From positions 8,839,356 to 8,903,355 of the forward strand of contig NZ_CP079946.1 of the NCBI RefSeq assembly GCF_019968905.1: DNA of 64,000 bases, written 5' to 3'. Below the pieces are notes generated by a model, which was not told the origin of the DNA, made no database searches, and saw nothing but the letters and a program-made list of their open reading frames with translations. Of this stretch, positions 8,883-18,067 are shown in pieces (within the stretch, counting starts at the first letter, position 1; each line of letters starts with the position of its first letter). This stretch comes from Corallococcus sp. EGB (GTDB lineage: Bacteria; Myxococcota; Myxococcia; Myxococcales; Myxococcaceae). Position numbers and translations under genes: made by a program.

Positions 8883-9497
8883 ATGCCGAAGCGCGAGGGA
8901 AACATCGACTGGGACAAGGCCCGGGCCCGGCTGGAGGAGCTGGAGCGCGCCACCGAGGCGCGCGACAGCTTCACCGACGAGGCCGCCCGCGAGGCGCTCG
9001 ACGCGCGCGCGCGCGCCCTGGCCCTCCCGGCCCAAGTCCCCATGCTGCCCGGCAGCCTGCGGGAGGTGGTGCGCTTCAAGGTCGCGGGCCAGACGTACGC
9101 CCTGGAGTCGCGCTTCATCCTGGAGGTCCTGCGCGCGCCGGAGCTCACCCTGCTGCCGGGCGCGCCGCCGCTGTTGCGCGGCCTGACGCTCCTGCGCGGC
9201 GAGGTGCTGCCCGTGGTGGAGCTGGCCCCCCTGTTCGGCCGGCCCGCGTCGCAGGGCGTGGGCCCCGTGCTGGTGGTGGGCACGGCCCGCGCGGAGCTGG
9301 GCCTGCGCACGGATGAGGTGGCGGAGGTGGCGGAGCTGACGGGCACGGAGCTGGTGCCCGCGCCCCCCTCCCTGGAAGAGGAAGCGGGCGCGCTGGTGTC
9401 CGGCGTCAGCCCCGACGGCGCGCTCGTCCTGGAGGGAGAGGCCCTCCTCGCCGACGACCGCCTCGTGTTCGAGCTGTCCGAAGAAGGAGTCGCATGA
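8883..9497 (+). CDS. cheW: CheW-type protein with helical N-terminal extension (cluster 1, second copy)
   Basis: 204 aa. Residues 1-55 are a charged, probably helical extension ([19 protein letters not shown]) absent from ordinary CheW; residues ~60-200 form the CheW fold with [22 protein letters not shown] as the core motif. It overlaps the receptor gene by ATGA, implying translational coupling and near-equal stoichiometry. A second, divergent CheW in an operon may bias array geometry or dock a different partner, as FrzB does in M. xanthus. The specific partner is unknown. Confidence 0.88.
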   Translation: MPKREGNIDWDKARARLEELERATEARDSFTDEAAREALDARARALALPAQVPMLPGSLREVVRFKVAGQTYALESRFILEVLRAPELTLLPGAPPLLRGLTLLRGEVLPVVELAPLFGRPASQGVGPVLVVGTARAELGLRTDEVAEVAELTGTELVPAPPSLEEEAGALVSGVSPDGALVLEGEALLADDRLVFELSEEGVA

Positions 9498-11137
9498 GCA
9501 TCGGGAATCGCATCGCGCTGGGCTTCGGGCTGTCCCTGCTGGTCCTGCTGATCATCGCCGGCGTGGCCTTCCAGGGCGCCCAGCAGCTCACCACCACCAC
9601 CGAGGGCCTGCTGGAGTCACACAACAACTACAAGCTGCTGCGCGAGGTGCGCGCGCTCGTCGTGGACGCGGAGACCGGCCAGCGCGGCTTCATCCTCACC
9701 GGTGACGAGTCCTACCTGCGCCCGTACCAGAACTCGCTGGCCGAGCTGCGCACGGACCTGGACGCCCTGCGCCCGGCGATGGCGAAGTACCCCGACCAGC
9801 GCTCGCGCTTCGCGAAGCTGGAGCCGATGGTCCTGAGCAAGCTGGACGAGCTCTCCGACACCGTCCGCATCCGCCGTGAGCAGGGCTTCGAGGCGGCCCA
9901 GGCCATCGTGAAGACCAACCGGGGCCAGCGGGACATGGAGGCCATCCGGGAGATCATCACGGACATGCGCGAGACGGAGGAGGACCGCTGGAAGCAGTAC
10001 TCCGACGCCGCCACCCAGGCCGCGCAGCGCAGCGTCTGGGTGCTGGCGCTGGGCACCCTGCTGGGCCTGGCCATCGTGGGCGTGGGCAGCTTCGTCATCA
10101 CCCGCGGCATCACCGACCCCCTGCGCAAGCTCACCTTCGGCGCGGAGCAGCTGGGAAAGGGCGAGCTCACCCACCGCATCGACGTGCGCGGCAAGGACGA
10201 GATGGCCGACCTGGCCGGCGCCTTCAACGCCATGGCGGAGCGCCGCCAGCAGGCGGAAATCCAGCTGGCCAGGCAGTCCGAGCAGCGCGAGCACACGCTC
10301 AAGACCGTGGCCGAGTTCGTCAACCAGCTGGCCAGCGCGTCCTCCGAAATCCTCGCCAGCACCACCGAGCAGGTGGCCGGCGCCCAGGAGCAGGGCACCG
10401 CCGTCACGGAGACGGTGAGCACCATCGAGGAGATCACCAAGACGTCGGAAGAGGCCGCCGGCCGCGCCCGCGCGGTGAGCGAGTCCGCGCGCCACTCCGA
10501 AGAGGTGGGCCGCTCCGGCCGCCGCGCCGTGGAGGAGGCCGTGTCCTCCATGGGCGCCGTGCGCGACCAGGTGGAGTCCATCGCGTCGCGCATCCTCGCC
10601 CTGGCCGAGCAGGCCCAGGCCATTGGCGACATCATCACCACCGTCAATGACATCTCCGAGCAGACGCACATGCTCGCGCTCAACGCCTCCATCGAGGCCA
10701 GCCGCGCGGGCGAGCACGGCCGCGGCTTCGCCGTCGTCGCCTCCGAGGTGAAGGCCCTGGCGGACCAGTCCAAGAAGGCCACCGCGCAGGTGCGGCAGAT
10801 TCTTGGTCAGATCCAGAAGGCCACCCACGGCGCGGTGATGACCACGGAGGAGGGCACCAAGAGCGTGTCCGCCGCCACGCGCGTCGTCACGGAGGCGGGC
10901 GCCACCATCCAGCAGCTGGCGGACCTGCTCACCCAGGCGTCGCTCACGGCCGCGCAGATCGCGGCGTCCGCCAACCAGCAGGCCACCGGCATCGGGCAGA
11001 TCCGCCAGGCGATGCACGACGTGAACCAGGCCACGCAGCAGGGGCTCATCTCGTCGCGGCAGACGGAGCGCGCGATGCAGGACATCAACGCCATGGGCCA
11101 GAAGCTGAAGGGGCTGCTCGGGGAGTTCGGGCGCTAA
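9494..11137 (+). CDS. Methyl-accepting chemotaxis protein with CHASE3-like sensor domain
   Basis: 547 aa. TM1 is at ~7-28; residues ~30-175 form a helical extracytoplasmic domain with the CHASE3-like signature [22 protein letters not shown]2 at ~178-200; HAMP ~200-255 ([20 protein letters not shown]); then the signalling domain with hairpin tip [20 protein letters not shown]. Conserved Glu/Gln-rich stretches flanking the tip are candidate methylation sites for the CheR and CheB encoded beside it. It is the only receptor in this operon, starting by ATGA overlap in cheW and ending 3 nt before cheA. Ligand unknown. Confidence 0.93.
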   Translation: MSIGNRIALGFGLSLLVLLIIAGVAFQGAQQLTTTTEGLLESHNNYKLLREVRALVVDAETGQRGFILTGDESYLRPYQNSLAELRTDLDALRPAMAKYPDQRSRFAKLEPMVLSKLDELSDTVRIRREQGFEAAQAIVKTNRGQRDMEAIREIITDMRETEEDRWKQYSDAATQAAQRSVWVLALGTLLGLAIVGVGSFVITRGITDPLRKLTFGAEQLGKGELTHRIDVRGKDEMADLAGAFNAMAERRQQAEIQLARQSEQREHTLKTVAEFVNQLASASSEILASTTEQVAGAQEQGTAVTETVSTIEEITKTSEEAAGRARAVSESARHSEEVGRSGRRAVEEAVSSMGAVRDQVESIASRILALAEQAQAIGDIITTVNDISEQTHMLALNASIEASRAGEHGRGFAVVASEVKALADQSKKATAQVRQILGQIQKATHGAVMTTEEGTKSVSAATRVVTEAGATIQQLADLLTQASLTAAQIAASANQQATGIGQIRQAMHDVNQATQQGLISSRQTERAMQDINAMGQKLKGLLGEFGR

Positions 11138-11140
11138 CCC

Positions 11141-13297
11141 ATGGATCGCGACAGGCTGGCGCAGGCACTGCTGGACTCGTTCCTGGAGGAGCTGGAGGGG
11201 CACGTGGTGTCCCTCAACCGGGACCTGCTCGCGCTGGAGCAGGCGCCGGCGCGCGCGAAGGAGCTCATCCCGGGCCTGCTGCGCACGCTGCACAGCGTGA
11301 AGGGCGCGTCGCGCGCGGCCAGCGCCAGCATGGTGGAGAACGCCTGCCACCGCATGGAGGAGGTGCTGGAGCCGCTCATCCATGGGCGCGCGCCCACGCC
11401 GGACCTCTTCGAGCTGTGCTTCGCCACGGTGGACGCGCTGGACGACGCGGGCCGCCGGCTGGCGTCGCGCCAGGAGCTGGCCGGCTCGCCGCTGGAGGCG
11501 CTGCTGCCCCAGCTGGAGCAGGCCGCGCGCGGCGCGCCGTCCCAGGCGCCCCAGGCCGCTCCGAAGCCGGCGCCGGAAGCCCCCGCGTCCGGCGAGGCGC
11601 CGTCCCCGCGGGAGCCCGAGCCGGAGCTGCCCGTCCCCTCGCAGGCCAGCGCGGAGGCGCTGCCCGTGCGCGTGTCCGGGCAGAAGCTGGACGCGCTCCT
11701 GGGCCGCAGCGGCGAATTGCGCGTGGCGATGCTCCGGCTGGAGGGCCACGCCGAGTCCCTGGAGGCGCTGCGCGACGAGGTGACCGGGCTGCGCGAGGCG
11801 GTGCGCGGCACGCAGTCCGAGACGACGCTGCGCCGCGTGGAGCTGGAGCTGGCGCGGGTGGCGCGCATGCTGGCGCAGGACCGCCGCGCGCTGTTCCAGT
11901 CCTCCACCGGCCTGGATGATGAGGTGCGCCGCGCGCGCATGCTCCCCTTCGAGGAGGGCTGCACCGGGCTGGAGCGCGCCGCGCGTGACGTGGCGCATGG
12001 CCTGGGCCGGCGCGTGCGCATGGAGGTCCACGGCGGCGGGCTGGACCTGGACCGCTCACTGCTGCAGTCCCTGCGCGAGCCCCTGCTGCACCTGGTGCGC
12101 AACGCGGTGGCGCACGGCCTGGAGGCGCCGGAGGAGCGCGCGCGCCACGGCAAGCCGGAGGAGGGCCGCGTGGTGCTGTCCGCGCGGCTCCGCGGCAGCC
12201 GGGTGGAGGTGGCGGTGGAGGACGACGGGCGCGGCCTGGACCTGGAGGCCCTGCGCGAGCGCGCGCGGACCCGGGGCCTGGAGGCGCCCGAGGACGACGA
12301 GGAGGCGGCGCGGCTCGTGTTCCTGCCGGGCCTGTCCACCGCGAGGAAGGTGACGGCGGTGTCCGGCCGGGGCGTGGGGCTGGACGTGGTGCGCGCCCAG
12401 GTGGAGGCCCTGCGCGGCAGCGTGGAGGTGGCCTTCAAGGCGGGCCAGGGCACCCGCTTCACGCTGGACGTGCCCCTCACCCTGAGCACCCTGCGCGTGC
12501 TGCTGGTGTCCGTGGGCGGGCAGGTGCTGGCGCTCGCCAGCGAGGGCGTGGACCGGCTGTTGCGCCTGTCTCCCGCCGACGTGCGCGAGGTGGAGGGGCG
12601 CGCGTCCTGGGTGACGCCGGAGGCGCTGGTGCCGCTGGCGTCGCTCGCGAGCGTGCTGGACCTGCCCCCGGGGCCGCCCAGGGCGCGGCCGCCCGCGGTG
12701 GTGCTGTCCGCGGGCACCGCGCAGGCGGCGCTGGTGGTGGACGAGGTCATCGCGGAGCAGGAGGTCCTGGTGCGCTCCCTGGGCAGCCGCGTGAAGCGCG
12801 CGCGGCACGTGGCCGCCGCGGCGGTGCTGCCGGATGGGCGCATGGCGCTGCTGCTCAGCCCCGCGTCGCTGGTGCGGGCCGCGGGGGGGCGCCCCTCCGC
12901 CCAGTTCTTCCCCACGCCCAAGGAGCGGGCGGTGCGCCGGCGCGTGGTGCTGGCGGACGACTCGCCCACGACGCGCATGCTGGAGCAGAGCATCCTGGAG
13001 GGCGCCGGCTACGACGTCACCGCGTGCGCGGACGGCGCGGAGGCCTGGGAGCGGCTCCAGGCCGGCGGCGCGGACGCGCTGGTGCTGGACGTGGAGATGC
13101 CGCGCATGGACGGCTTCCAGGTGACGGAGGCCGTGCGGACCTCTCCCCGTTTTGGACGGCTGCCGGTGGTGCTCGTCACGTCGCGGGAGAAGCCCGAGGA
13201 CAAGGCGCGCGGCCTGCAAGCCGGCGCGAGCGCGTACATCGTGAAGAGCGCGTTTGACCCCACGAGCCTGCTGGAGACGCTGAGGCGATTGCTATGA
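11141..13297 (+). CDS. cheA: CheA-CheY hybrid histidine kinase
   Basis: 718 aa. Order: Hpt/P1 with phospho-His 51 (LLRTLHSVKGAS), a Pro/Ala-rich linker at ~130-190 where a P2 domain would normally lie, dimerisation helices, HATPase with N-box LHLVRNAVAHGLE and G-boxes VEDDGRGLD and GRGVGLDVV, a CheW-like P5 domain, then a C-terminal receiver with DD pair (LADDSPTTR), phospho-Asp in LVLDVEMPRMDG and the conserved Lys near its end. The fused receiver resembles M. xanthus FrzE and the Che4 kinase, where it can act as output or phosphate sink. No stand-alone CheY lies in this operon, which raises the importance of the fused one. Confidence 0.93.
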   Translation: MDRDRLAQALLDSFLEELEGHVVSLNRDLLALEQAPARAKELIPGLLRTLHSVKGASRAASASMVENACHRMEEVLEPLIHGRAPTPDLFELCFATVDALDDAGRRLASRQELAGSPLEALLPQLEQAARGAPSQAPQAAPKPAPEAPASGEAPSPREPEPELPVPSQASAEALPVRVSGQKLDALLGRSGELRVAMLRLEGHAESLEALRDEVTGLREAVRGTQSETTLRRVELELARVARMLAQDRRALFQSSTGLDDEVRRARMLPFEEGCTGLERAARDVAHGLGRRVRMEVHGGGLDLDRSLLQSLREPLLHLVRNAVAHGLEAPEERARHGKPEEGRVVLSARLRGSRVEVAVEDDGRGLDLEALRERARTRGLEAPEDDEEAARLVFLPGLSTARKVTAVSGRGVGLDVVRAQVEALRGSVEVAFKAGQGTRFTLDVPLTLSTLRVLLVSVGGQVLALASEGVDRLLRLSPADVREVEGRASWVTPEALVPLASLASVLDLPPGPPRARPPAVVLSAGTAQAALVVDEVIAEQEVLVRSLGSRVKRARHVAAAAVLPDGRMALLLSPASLVRAAGGRPSAQFFPTPKERAVRRRVVLADDSPTTRMLEQSILEGAGYDVTACADGAEAWERLQAGGADALVLDVEMPRMDGFQVTEAVRTSPRFGRLPVVLVTSREKPEDKARGLQAGASAYIVKSAFDPTSLLETLRRLL

Positions 13298-14358
13298 AGA
13301 CCGAACCGTTGCGCATCCTGGTGGCCGAGGACTCGCCCACGGCCCGGCGACTGCTGGTGGAGATCCTGCGCACCGACCCGGCGCTCACCGTGGTGGGCGA
13401 GGCCAGGGACGGCCTGGAGGCGGTGGAGCTGTGCCAGCGGCTGCGGCCGAATCTGGTGACCATGGACATCCAGATGCCGCGCATGGACGGCCTGGACGCC
13501 ACCCGCCGCATCATGACGGAGGTGCCCACGCCGGTGGTGGTGGTGTCCACGCTGGTGGAGCGCGACATCCAGACGTCCATGGCCGCGCTGAGGGCCGGGG
13601 CGCTCGCGGTGCTCCAGAAGCCGGTGGGCCCGGAGTCGCCGGACTTCGAGGCGGAGAGCCGCCGCCTGCGCGACACGCTCAAGGCCATGGCCCAGGTGAA
13701 GGTGGTGCGCCGCTGGCCGGACCGCGCCGCCGCGCCGCCGCCGCCGGAGTCCACGCCCACGCCCGGCGCCCGCCCGCCGGCCGTGCTCGCGATGGCGGCG
13801 TCCACCGGGGGCCCCGCCGCGCTCTACCGCATCCTGGCCGACCTGGGCGCCCGCGAGACGCCCCCGCCCCCCATCCTGGTGGTGCAGCACATCGCGCTGG
13901 GCTTCGGCTCCGGCCTGGCCACGTGGCTGGGCACGGCCACGAAGCTCCAGGTGAAGGTGGCCGAGGACGGCGAGCCGCTGGTCCCCGGCACCGTGTACCT
14001 GGCCCCGGACGACAAGCACCTGGGCGTCACCCAGGACCACCGCGCGCAGGTGTCCGGCGCCGCCCCCATCCAGGGCTTCCGCCCATCCGCCAACTGGCTG
14101 TTCCGCGCCGTGGCCCGGGCCTACGGGCAGACGTCCCTGGCGGTGGTGCTCACCGGCATGGGCCAGGACGGCCTGGACGGCATCCGCGACCTGCACCAGG
14201 CAGGCGGGCGGGTCATCGCCCAGGACGAGGCCACCTCCGTCGTCTACGGCATGCCCGCCGTGGTGGTGGGCGCCAACCTGGCGCACGAGGTCCTGCCGCT
14301 CGGGCAGATTGCCCGCAGGCTGTCGTCCCTGCTCCAACCCGGGGGGCGGCTCCCCTGA
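13294..14358 (+). CDS. cheB: CheB protein-glutamate methylesterase
   Basis: 354 aa, starting by ATGA overlap with cheA. Residues ~5-125 are a receiver (VAEDSPTARRLL, phospho-Asp in LVTMDIQMPRMDG, Lys in VLQKPVG); a Pro-rich linker follows, then the esterase domain with the catalytic Ser-His-Asp triad visible as AASTGGPAAL, VVQHIALGFG and GMGQDGLDGI. It removes methyl groups from receptors and closes the adaptation loop with the CheR in this operon. The operon may end here: the next gene begins after 112 bp containing a short TGAGT-GAA-ACTCA inverted repeat. Confidence 0.93.
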   Translation: MKTEPLRILVAEDSPTARRLLVEILRTDPALTVVGEARDGLEAVELCQRLRPNLVTMDIQMPRMDGLDATRRIMTEVPTPVVVVSTLVERDIQTSMAALRAGALAVLQKPVGPESPDFEAESRRLRDTLKAMAQVKVVRRWPDRAAAPPPPESTPTPGARPPAVLAMAASTGGPAALYRILADLGARETPPPPILVVQHIALGFGSGLATWLGTATKLQVKVAEDGEPLVPGTVYLAPDDKHLGVTQDHRAQVSGAAPIQGFRPSANWLFRAVARAYGQTSLAVVLTGMGQDGLDGIRDLHQAGGRVIAQDEATSVVYGMPAVVVGANLAHEVLPLGQIARRLSSLLQPGGRLP

Positions 14359-14470
14359 AGTGTTGGTTGAGTGAAACTCATCCGCGGGAGCTTGTGGCCG
14401 GAATGGCGGGCCTGGAGCGGAGTGTCAATATCGGGTCCAATCCGGGCCCTCCCCACGCCTGCGCCTCCCG

Positions 14471-16201
14471 ATGAGTGTTCCCTCGACTGCCGTCACCTAC
14501 GAAGCGGTCTTCGCCGCCATCCCCGACCCGGCCTACCTGTTGGACGGGACGGGGCGGCTGGTGGCGTGCAGCGCGGCGGGCGCCCGGGCGCTCGGCCACG
14601 AGGTGGGGGAGCTGTCGGGCCGGCACTGGAGCGAGCTGGGGCTGCCGCACGAGGCGCTGACGGCGCTGGAGTCCGCGCGCGTGCGCGTGGTGACGCTGCG
14701 CGAGTCCGCCACCGTGGAGGCGCCCTGGCCGGGCGCGCAGGGCCTCCGCCGGCACGCGCTGGTGCTCACGCCGCTGGGCCCGCAGACGGACGCGTCCCCC
14801 ACGGTGCTGGTGACGGCGCGGGCGCTCACGGAGGCCGAGGCCGTCTATTCGCGCGCGCTGGAGCTGGAGCAGGCCGCGCGCGCGGAGGTGGAGACCGCCG
14901 AGCGCCGCCGGTCCTTCCTCTACCAGGCGATGACGACGCTGTTCACCCACCCGCCCGACCCGCAGGGCATGTACACGCTGCTCGCGCACCTGGCGGTGCC
15001 GGACCTGGCGGACTGGTGCCTGGTGGACGCGCTGGAGCAGGGCCCGTGGGTGGGCCGCGCGGCGGTGGCGTGCCTGGACCCGACGCAGCAGGAGCGCGCG
15101 CGGGGCCTGCCCATGCGCACGGAGGTGCGCGACGACGCGCCCGTGGGCCTGCTGCGAGTGCTGCGCACGGGCGAGCCGGAGCTGGTGCCGGCGGTGACGG
15201 ACTCGCTGCTGCGCGCGGCCGCGGCGGAGCCCGCGCACCCGGCGATGCTGGAGGCGCTGCAGGCCCGCTCGTACATGATCATCCCGCTGCGCGCGCGCGG
15301 CCACACGCTGGGCGCGGTGACGTTCGTGAGCTCCGGCTCCGGGCGGCGCTACGGCCCGGACGACCTGGCGCTGGCGGAGGACCTGTGCCTGCGCGCGAGC
15401 CTGGCCATCGACAACGCGCGGCTGGTGGGTGAGTCCCGCAGGGCGGCGCGCGCGCGCGAGGACCTGCTCGCGGTGGTGTCGCACGACCTGAAGAACCCGC
15501 TGGGCGTGGTGCAGCTGGGCGCGGCGCTGCTCTTGCGCGGCACGGCGGGCAAGCCGGGCGGCGAGGCGGTGGCGAAGCAGGCCACGCGCATCAACGACGC
15601 GGCGGAGCGCATGTCGCGCCTCATCTCCGACCTGTTGGACTGGGGCCGGCTGGAGGCGGGGCACCTGCCGCTGGAGCTGGGCGAGCACACCGCCGTGGCG
15701 CTGGCCACGGAGGCGCTGGAGGCCATCCGGCCGCTGGCGGAGGCCAAGGGGCTGCACCTGGAGGCGGACCTGCCCACGGAGGGGCTGCGCGTGAAGTGCG
15801 ACCGCAGCCGCGTGCTCCAGGTGATGGGCAACCTCCTGGGCAACGCGGTGAAGTTCACGCCCCCGGGCGGCACGCTGGCGGTGAAGGCGGTGAGGCGCGG
15901 CGGCGAGGTGTCCTTCGACGTGCGCGACACGGGCAACGGCATCACGCCGGACGCGCTGCCGCACATCTTCGACCGCTACTGGCAGGCGCGCGACGCGGCC
16001 GCCCGCGGCACCGGCCTGGGGCTGGCCATCGCCAAGGGCCTGGTGGAGGCGCACGGCGGCACCATCCGCGCGGAGAGCATCCTGGGCACCGGCAGCGTCT
16101 TCACCTTCACGCTGCCCGTGGCGCCGCACATCGGCCTCCCCGCCGCCGCCCCGCAGGGCACGGCCGACATGACGCGCCCCCGCGACACCTACGAGCACTG
16201 A
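14471..16201 (+). CDS. PAS/GAF sensor histidine kinase
   Basis: 576 aa, no membrane segment. A PAS domain (~8-110, FAAIPDPAYLLDGTGRLVA), a short coiled coil (~128-150), a GAF-like domain (~150-310), HisKA with phospho-His in VVSHDLKNPLGVV (~335) and HATPase (GNAVKFTPPGGT; GTGLGLAIAKGLVEAHGG). It lies 112 bp after cheB on the same strand, so it may be co-transcribed with cluster 1 or have its own promoter. No dedicated receiver follows; candidates are the receiver fused to CheA or an unlinked regulator. It ends 1 nt before the convergent LysR gene. Confidence 0.9.
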   Translation: MSVPSTAVTYEAVFAAIPDPAYLLDGTGRLVACSAAGARALGHEVGELSGRHWSELGLPHEALTALESARVRVVTLRESATVEAPWPGAQGLRRHALVLTPLGPQTDASPTVLVTARALTEAEAVYSRALELEQAARAEVETAERRRSFLYQAMTTLFTHPPDPQGMYTLLAHLAVPDLADWCLVDALEQGPWVGRAAVACLDPTQQERARGLPMRTEVRDDAPVGLLRVLRTGEPELVPAVTDSLLRAAAAEPAHPAMLEALQARSYMIIPLRARGHTLGAVTFVSSGSGRRYGPDDLALAEDLCLRASLAIDNARLVGESRRAARAREDLLAVVSHDLKNPLGVVQLGAALLLRGTAGKPGGEAVAKQATRINDAAERMSRLISDLLDWGRLEAGHLPLELGEHTAVALATEALEAIRPLAEAKGLHLEADLPTEGLRVKCDRSRVLQVMGNLLGNAVKFTPPGGTLAVKAVRRGGEVSFDVRDTGNGITPDALPHIFDRYWQARDAAARGTGLGLAIAKGLVEAHGGTIRAESILGTGSVFTFTLPVAPHIGLPAAAPQGTADMTRPRDTYEH

Positions 16202-16202
16202 T

Positions 16203-17123
16203 TCAGCGCCCCTTCTTGCGCGCGGGCGGGGTGAGCACCTCGCGCGCGTGCTCCAGGAAGGCGCGCAGCGCGGGTGACACCTGCGTGCGGCTGGGGAAGT
16301 AGAGGAAGAGGCCCGGCACGGACGCGGCGTACTCCTCCAGCACCCGGCGCAGCGTGCCCGCCCGCAGCTGCGCCTCCACCTGCGACTCCAGCACGTACGC
16401 CAGGCCCAGGCCGGCCTCCGCCAGGCCCAGCCAGACGCGCTCGTCGTTGGTGGTGACCGTGCCGCGCACCGGCAGCCGCCACGCGCGCGAGCCCTTCTCC
16501 AAGTCCCACGGCAGGAGCGCGCCGGTGTTGGACGAGCGGTAGGTGAAGCAGTCGTGCTGGAGCAGGTCCTTCGGCTTCAGCGGCACGCCGTGGCGCTCCA
16601 GGTACTCCGGCGCGCCCACCACGATGAAGCGAAACGGAGGCGCGATGCGCACCGCCACCATGTCCCGCTCCAGGTGCTCCTCCAGCCGGATGCCCGCGTC
16701 GAAGCCCTCCGCGACGATGTCCGCCTTGCGGCTCTCCACCACCAGGTCCAGCTCCACCTGGGGGTGCCGCTTCCGGAACGAAGCCAGCAGCGGCGCGAGG
16801 AGGAACGGCAGCGCGGTGGACGGCAGCGTCAGCCGCAGCGCCCCCGTCAGCGCCCCGGGCTGGGAGGACGCATCCTTGAGCGCCCCCAGGGCCTGCGCCA
16901 CGCCCGGCCCGGCCTGCTCCACCAACCGCCGTCCCGCCGCCGTCACCGCCACGCTGCGCGTCGTGCGCGACAACAGCGGCACTCCCAGCCGCTCCTCCAG
17001 CTGGCGCACCGTGTGGCTCAGCGCGGAGGCGGACACGCCCAGCTCCGCCGCGGCCGCCGCGAAGCTGCGGTGCCGGGCCACGGCGAGAAACTGGTGCAAG
17101 GCATTGAGCGGGGTCAGGGCCAT
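16203..17123 (-). CDS. LysR-family transcriptional regulator
   Basis: 306 aa, the usual size for the family. The N-terminal winged helix (NALHQFLAVARHRSFAAAAA; SASALSHTVRQLEERLG) is followed by a periplasmic-binding-like effector domain. Start at 17123 places the helix-turn-helix at the standard distance. It is divergent from the SDR gene across 121 bp, the usual arrangement for a LysR regulator and its target, so regulation of that SDR is the natural inference. A 6-bp inverted repeat with T-N11-A spacing lies immediately upstream of its start codon. Confidence 0.9.
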   Translation of the reverse strand: MALTPLNALHQFLAVARHRSFAAAAAELGVSASALSHTVRQLEERLGVPLLSRTTRSVAVTAAGRRLVEQAGPGVAQALGALKDASSQPGALTGALRLTLPSTALPFLLAPLLASFRKRHPQVELDLVVESRKADIVAEGFDAGIRLEEHLERDMVAVRIAPPFRFIVVGAPEYLERHGVPLKPKDLLQHDCFTYRSSNTGALLPWDLEKGSRAWRLPVRGTVTTNDERVWLGLAEAGLGLAYVLESQVEAQLRAGTLRRVLEEYAASVPGLFLYFPSRTQVSPALRAFLEHAREVLTPPARKKGR

Positions 17124-17124
17124 T

Positions 17125-17141
17125 CCTGAGCTTTCCTCAGG
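17125..17141. promoter_or_regulatory. Candidate LysR operator (T-N11-A inverted repeat)
   Basis: CCTGAG-N5-CTCAGG, a perfect 6-bp inverted repeat containing the T-N11-A pattern typical of LysR-type binding sites, one base upstream of the regulator's ATG. A second perfect palindrome, TCTCGCGAGA at 17200-17209, lies closer to the SDR start. Sequence structure is seen; binding is inferred. Confidence 0.5.
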
Positions 17142-17244
17142 AGTCCATCCGGATTCCAGACCTACTCCCGGCAGCCTCTGTTTCCTATCCCTTGGCCTGT
17201 CTCGCGAGAGCCGCACCCTTCCCCAGCGCGAGCAGGAGTCACCC

Positions 17245-18012
17245 ATGGCATCCCCCACGCTCTCCTTGTCCGGCCGCGTCGCCGTCATCACCGGCGCCTC
17301 CAGCGGCATTGGCGCCGCCACCGCCCTGCGCCTTGCCCGGGACGGCGCGAGCGTCGCCCTGCTCGCACGCCGCAAGGAGCGGCTGGACGCGCTCGTCTCC
17401 ACCCTCACGCAAGAGGGGGGACGGGCGCTCGCCCTGGGCGCCGACCTGCTGGACGCGCGGTCCGTGAAGGAGGCCGCGAAGGCCATCGCGGGCGAGCTGG
17501 GCGTCGTGGACCTGGTCCTCAACAACGCCGGCTACATGCGGCCCACGCCCCTGGAGGCCCACCCCACGGCGGACTGGGAGCGGATGATTGATGTGAACGT
17601 GAAGGCCAGCGTCCGCGTCGCGGAGACCTTCGTGGAGCCGCTGCTGGCGGCGGCGAAGGCGGGCGGGCGCTCGGACCTCATCAACGTGTCGTCCGTCATC
17701 GCGCAGACGGTGGCCCCGAACTTCAACGTCTACGCGGCCACCAAGGCCGCCGTCACCCACCTGTCCCGCCACCTGCGCGCGGAGCTGGGCCCCCGCTTCG
17801 TCCGCGTGATGGCCCTGGAGCCCGGCCTGGTGGACACGGAGCTGCACGACGGCAACACCGACCCGGGCGCGCGGGCCTGGCTGGAGGGTGCCCGGAAGTC
17901 GCTCACCTGGATGTCGCCCGAGGAGGTCGCGGGCATCATCGCCTTCGCCACCGCCCAGCCCCGGCACATCAACTTCCAGCAGCTCACCCTCATGCCCACC
18001 CAGCAGCCCTGA
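17245..18012 (+). CDS. Short-chain dehydrogenase/reductase (SDR)
   Basis: 255 aa from the ATG at 17245, preceded by AGGAG at good spacing. Classical SDR: cofactor loop TGASSGIGAA (~15-24), an Arg-rich stretch after the second strand (LLARRKERLDA) suggesting NADP(H), NNAG (~93), catalytic Ser in NVSSVIAQ and the YAATK dyad (~165). The catalytic tetrad is complete. Substrate not deducible; many close relatives are annotated as oxidoreductases of the YdfG/serine-dehydrogenase type. Probably controlled by the divergent LysR protein. Confidence 0.92.
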   Translation: MASPTLSLSGRVAVITGASSGIGAATALRLARDGASVALLARRKERLDALVSTLTQEGGRALALGADLLDARSVKEAAKAIAGELGVVDLVLNNAGYMRPTPLEAHPTADWERMIDVNVKASVRVAETFVEPLLAAAKAGGRSDLINVSSVIAQTVAPNFNVYAATKAAVTHLSRHLRAELGPRFVRVMALEPGLVDTELHDGNTDPGARAWLEGARKSLTWMSPEEVAGIIAFATAQPRHINFQQLTLMPTQQP

Positions 18013-18067
18013 GCCGTACCCCACGCCTGTTGCCGAGGTGGCCTTCAGCGTGCCATGCAGGCGCCTT

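Noticed and set aside
9617-12031. Long minus-strand open frame (~800 codons) opposite the receptor and cheA genes
   Set aside because: It is rich in Arg, Gly, His, Leu and Ala with no motif and lies antisense to firmly identified genes; such frames are usual in high-GC DNA.
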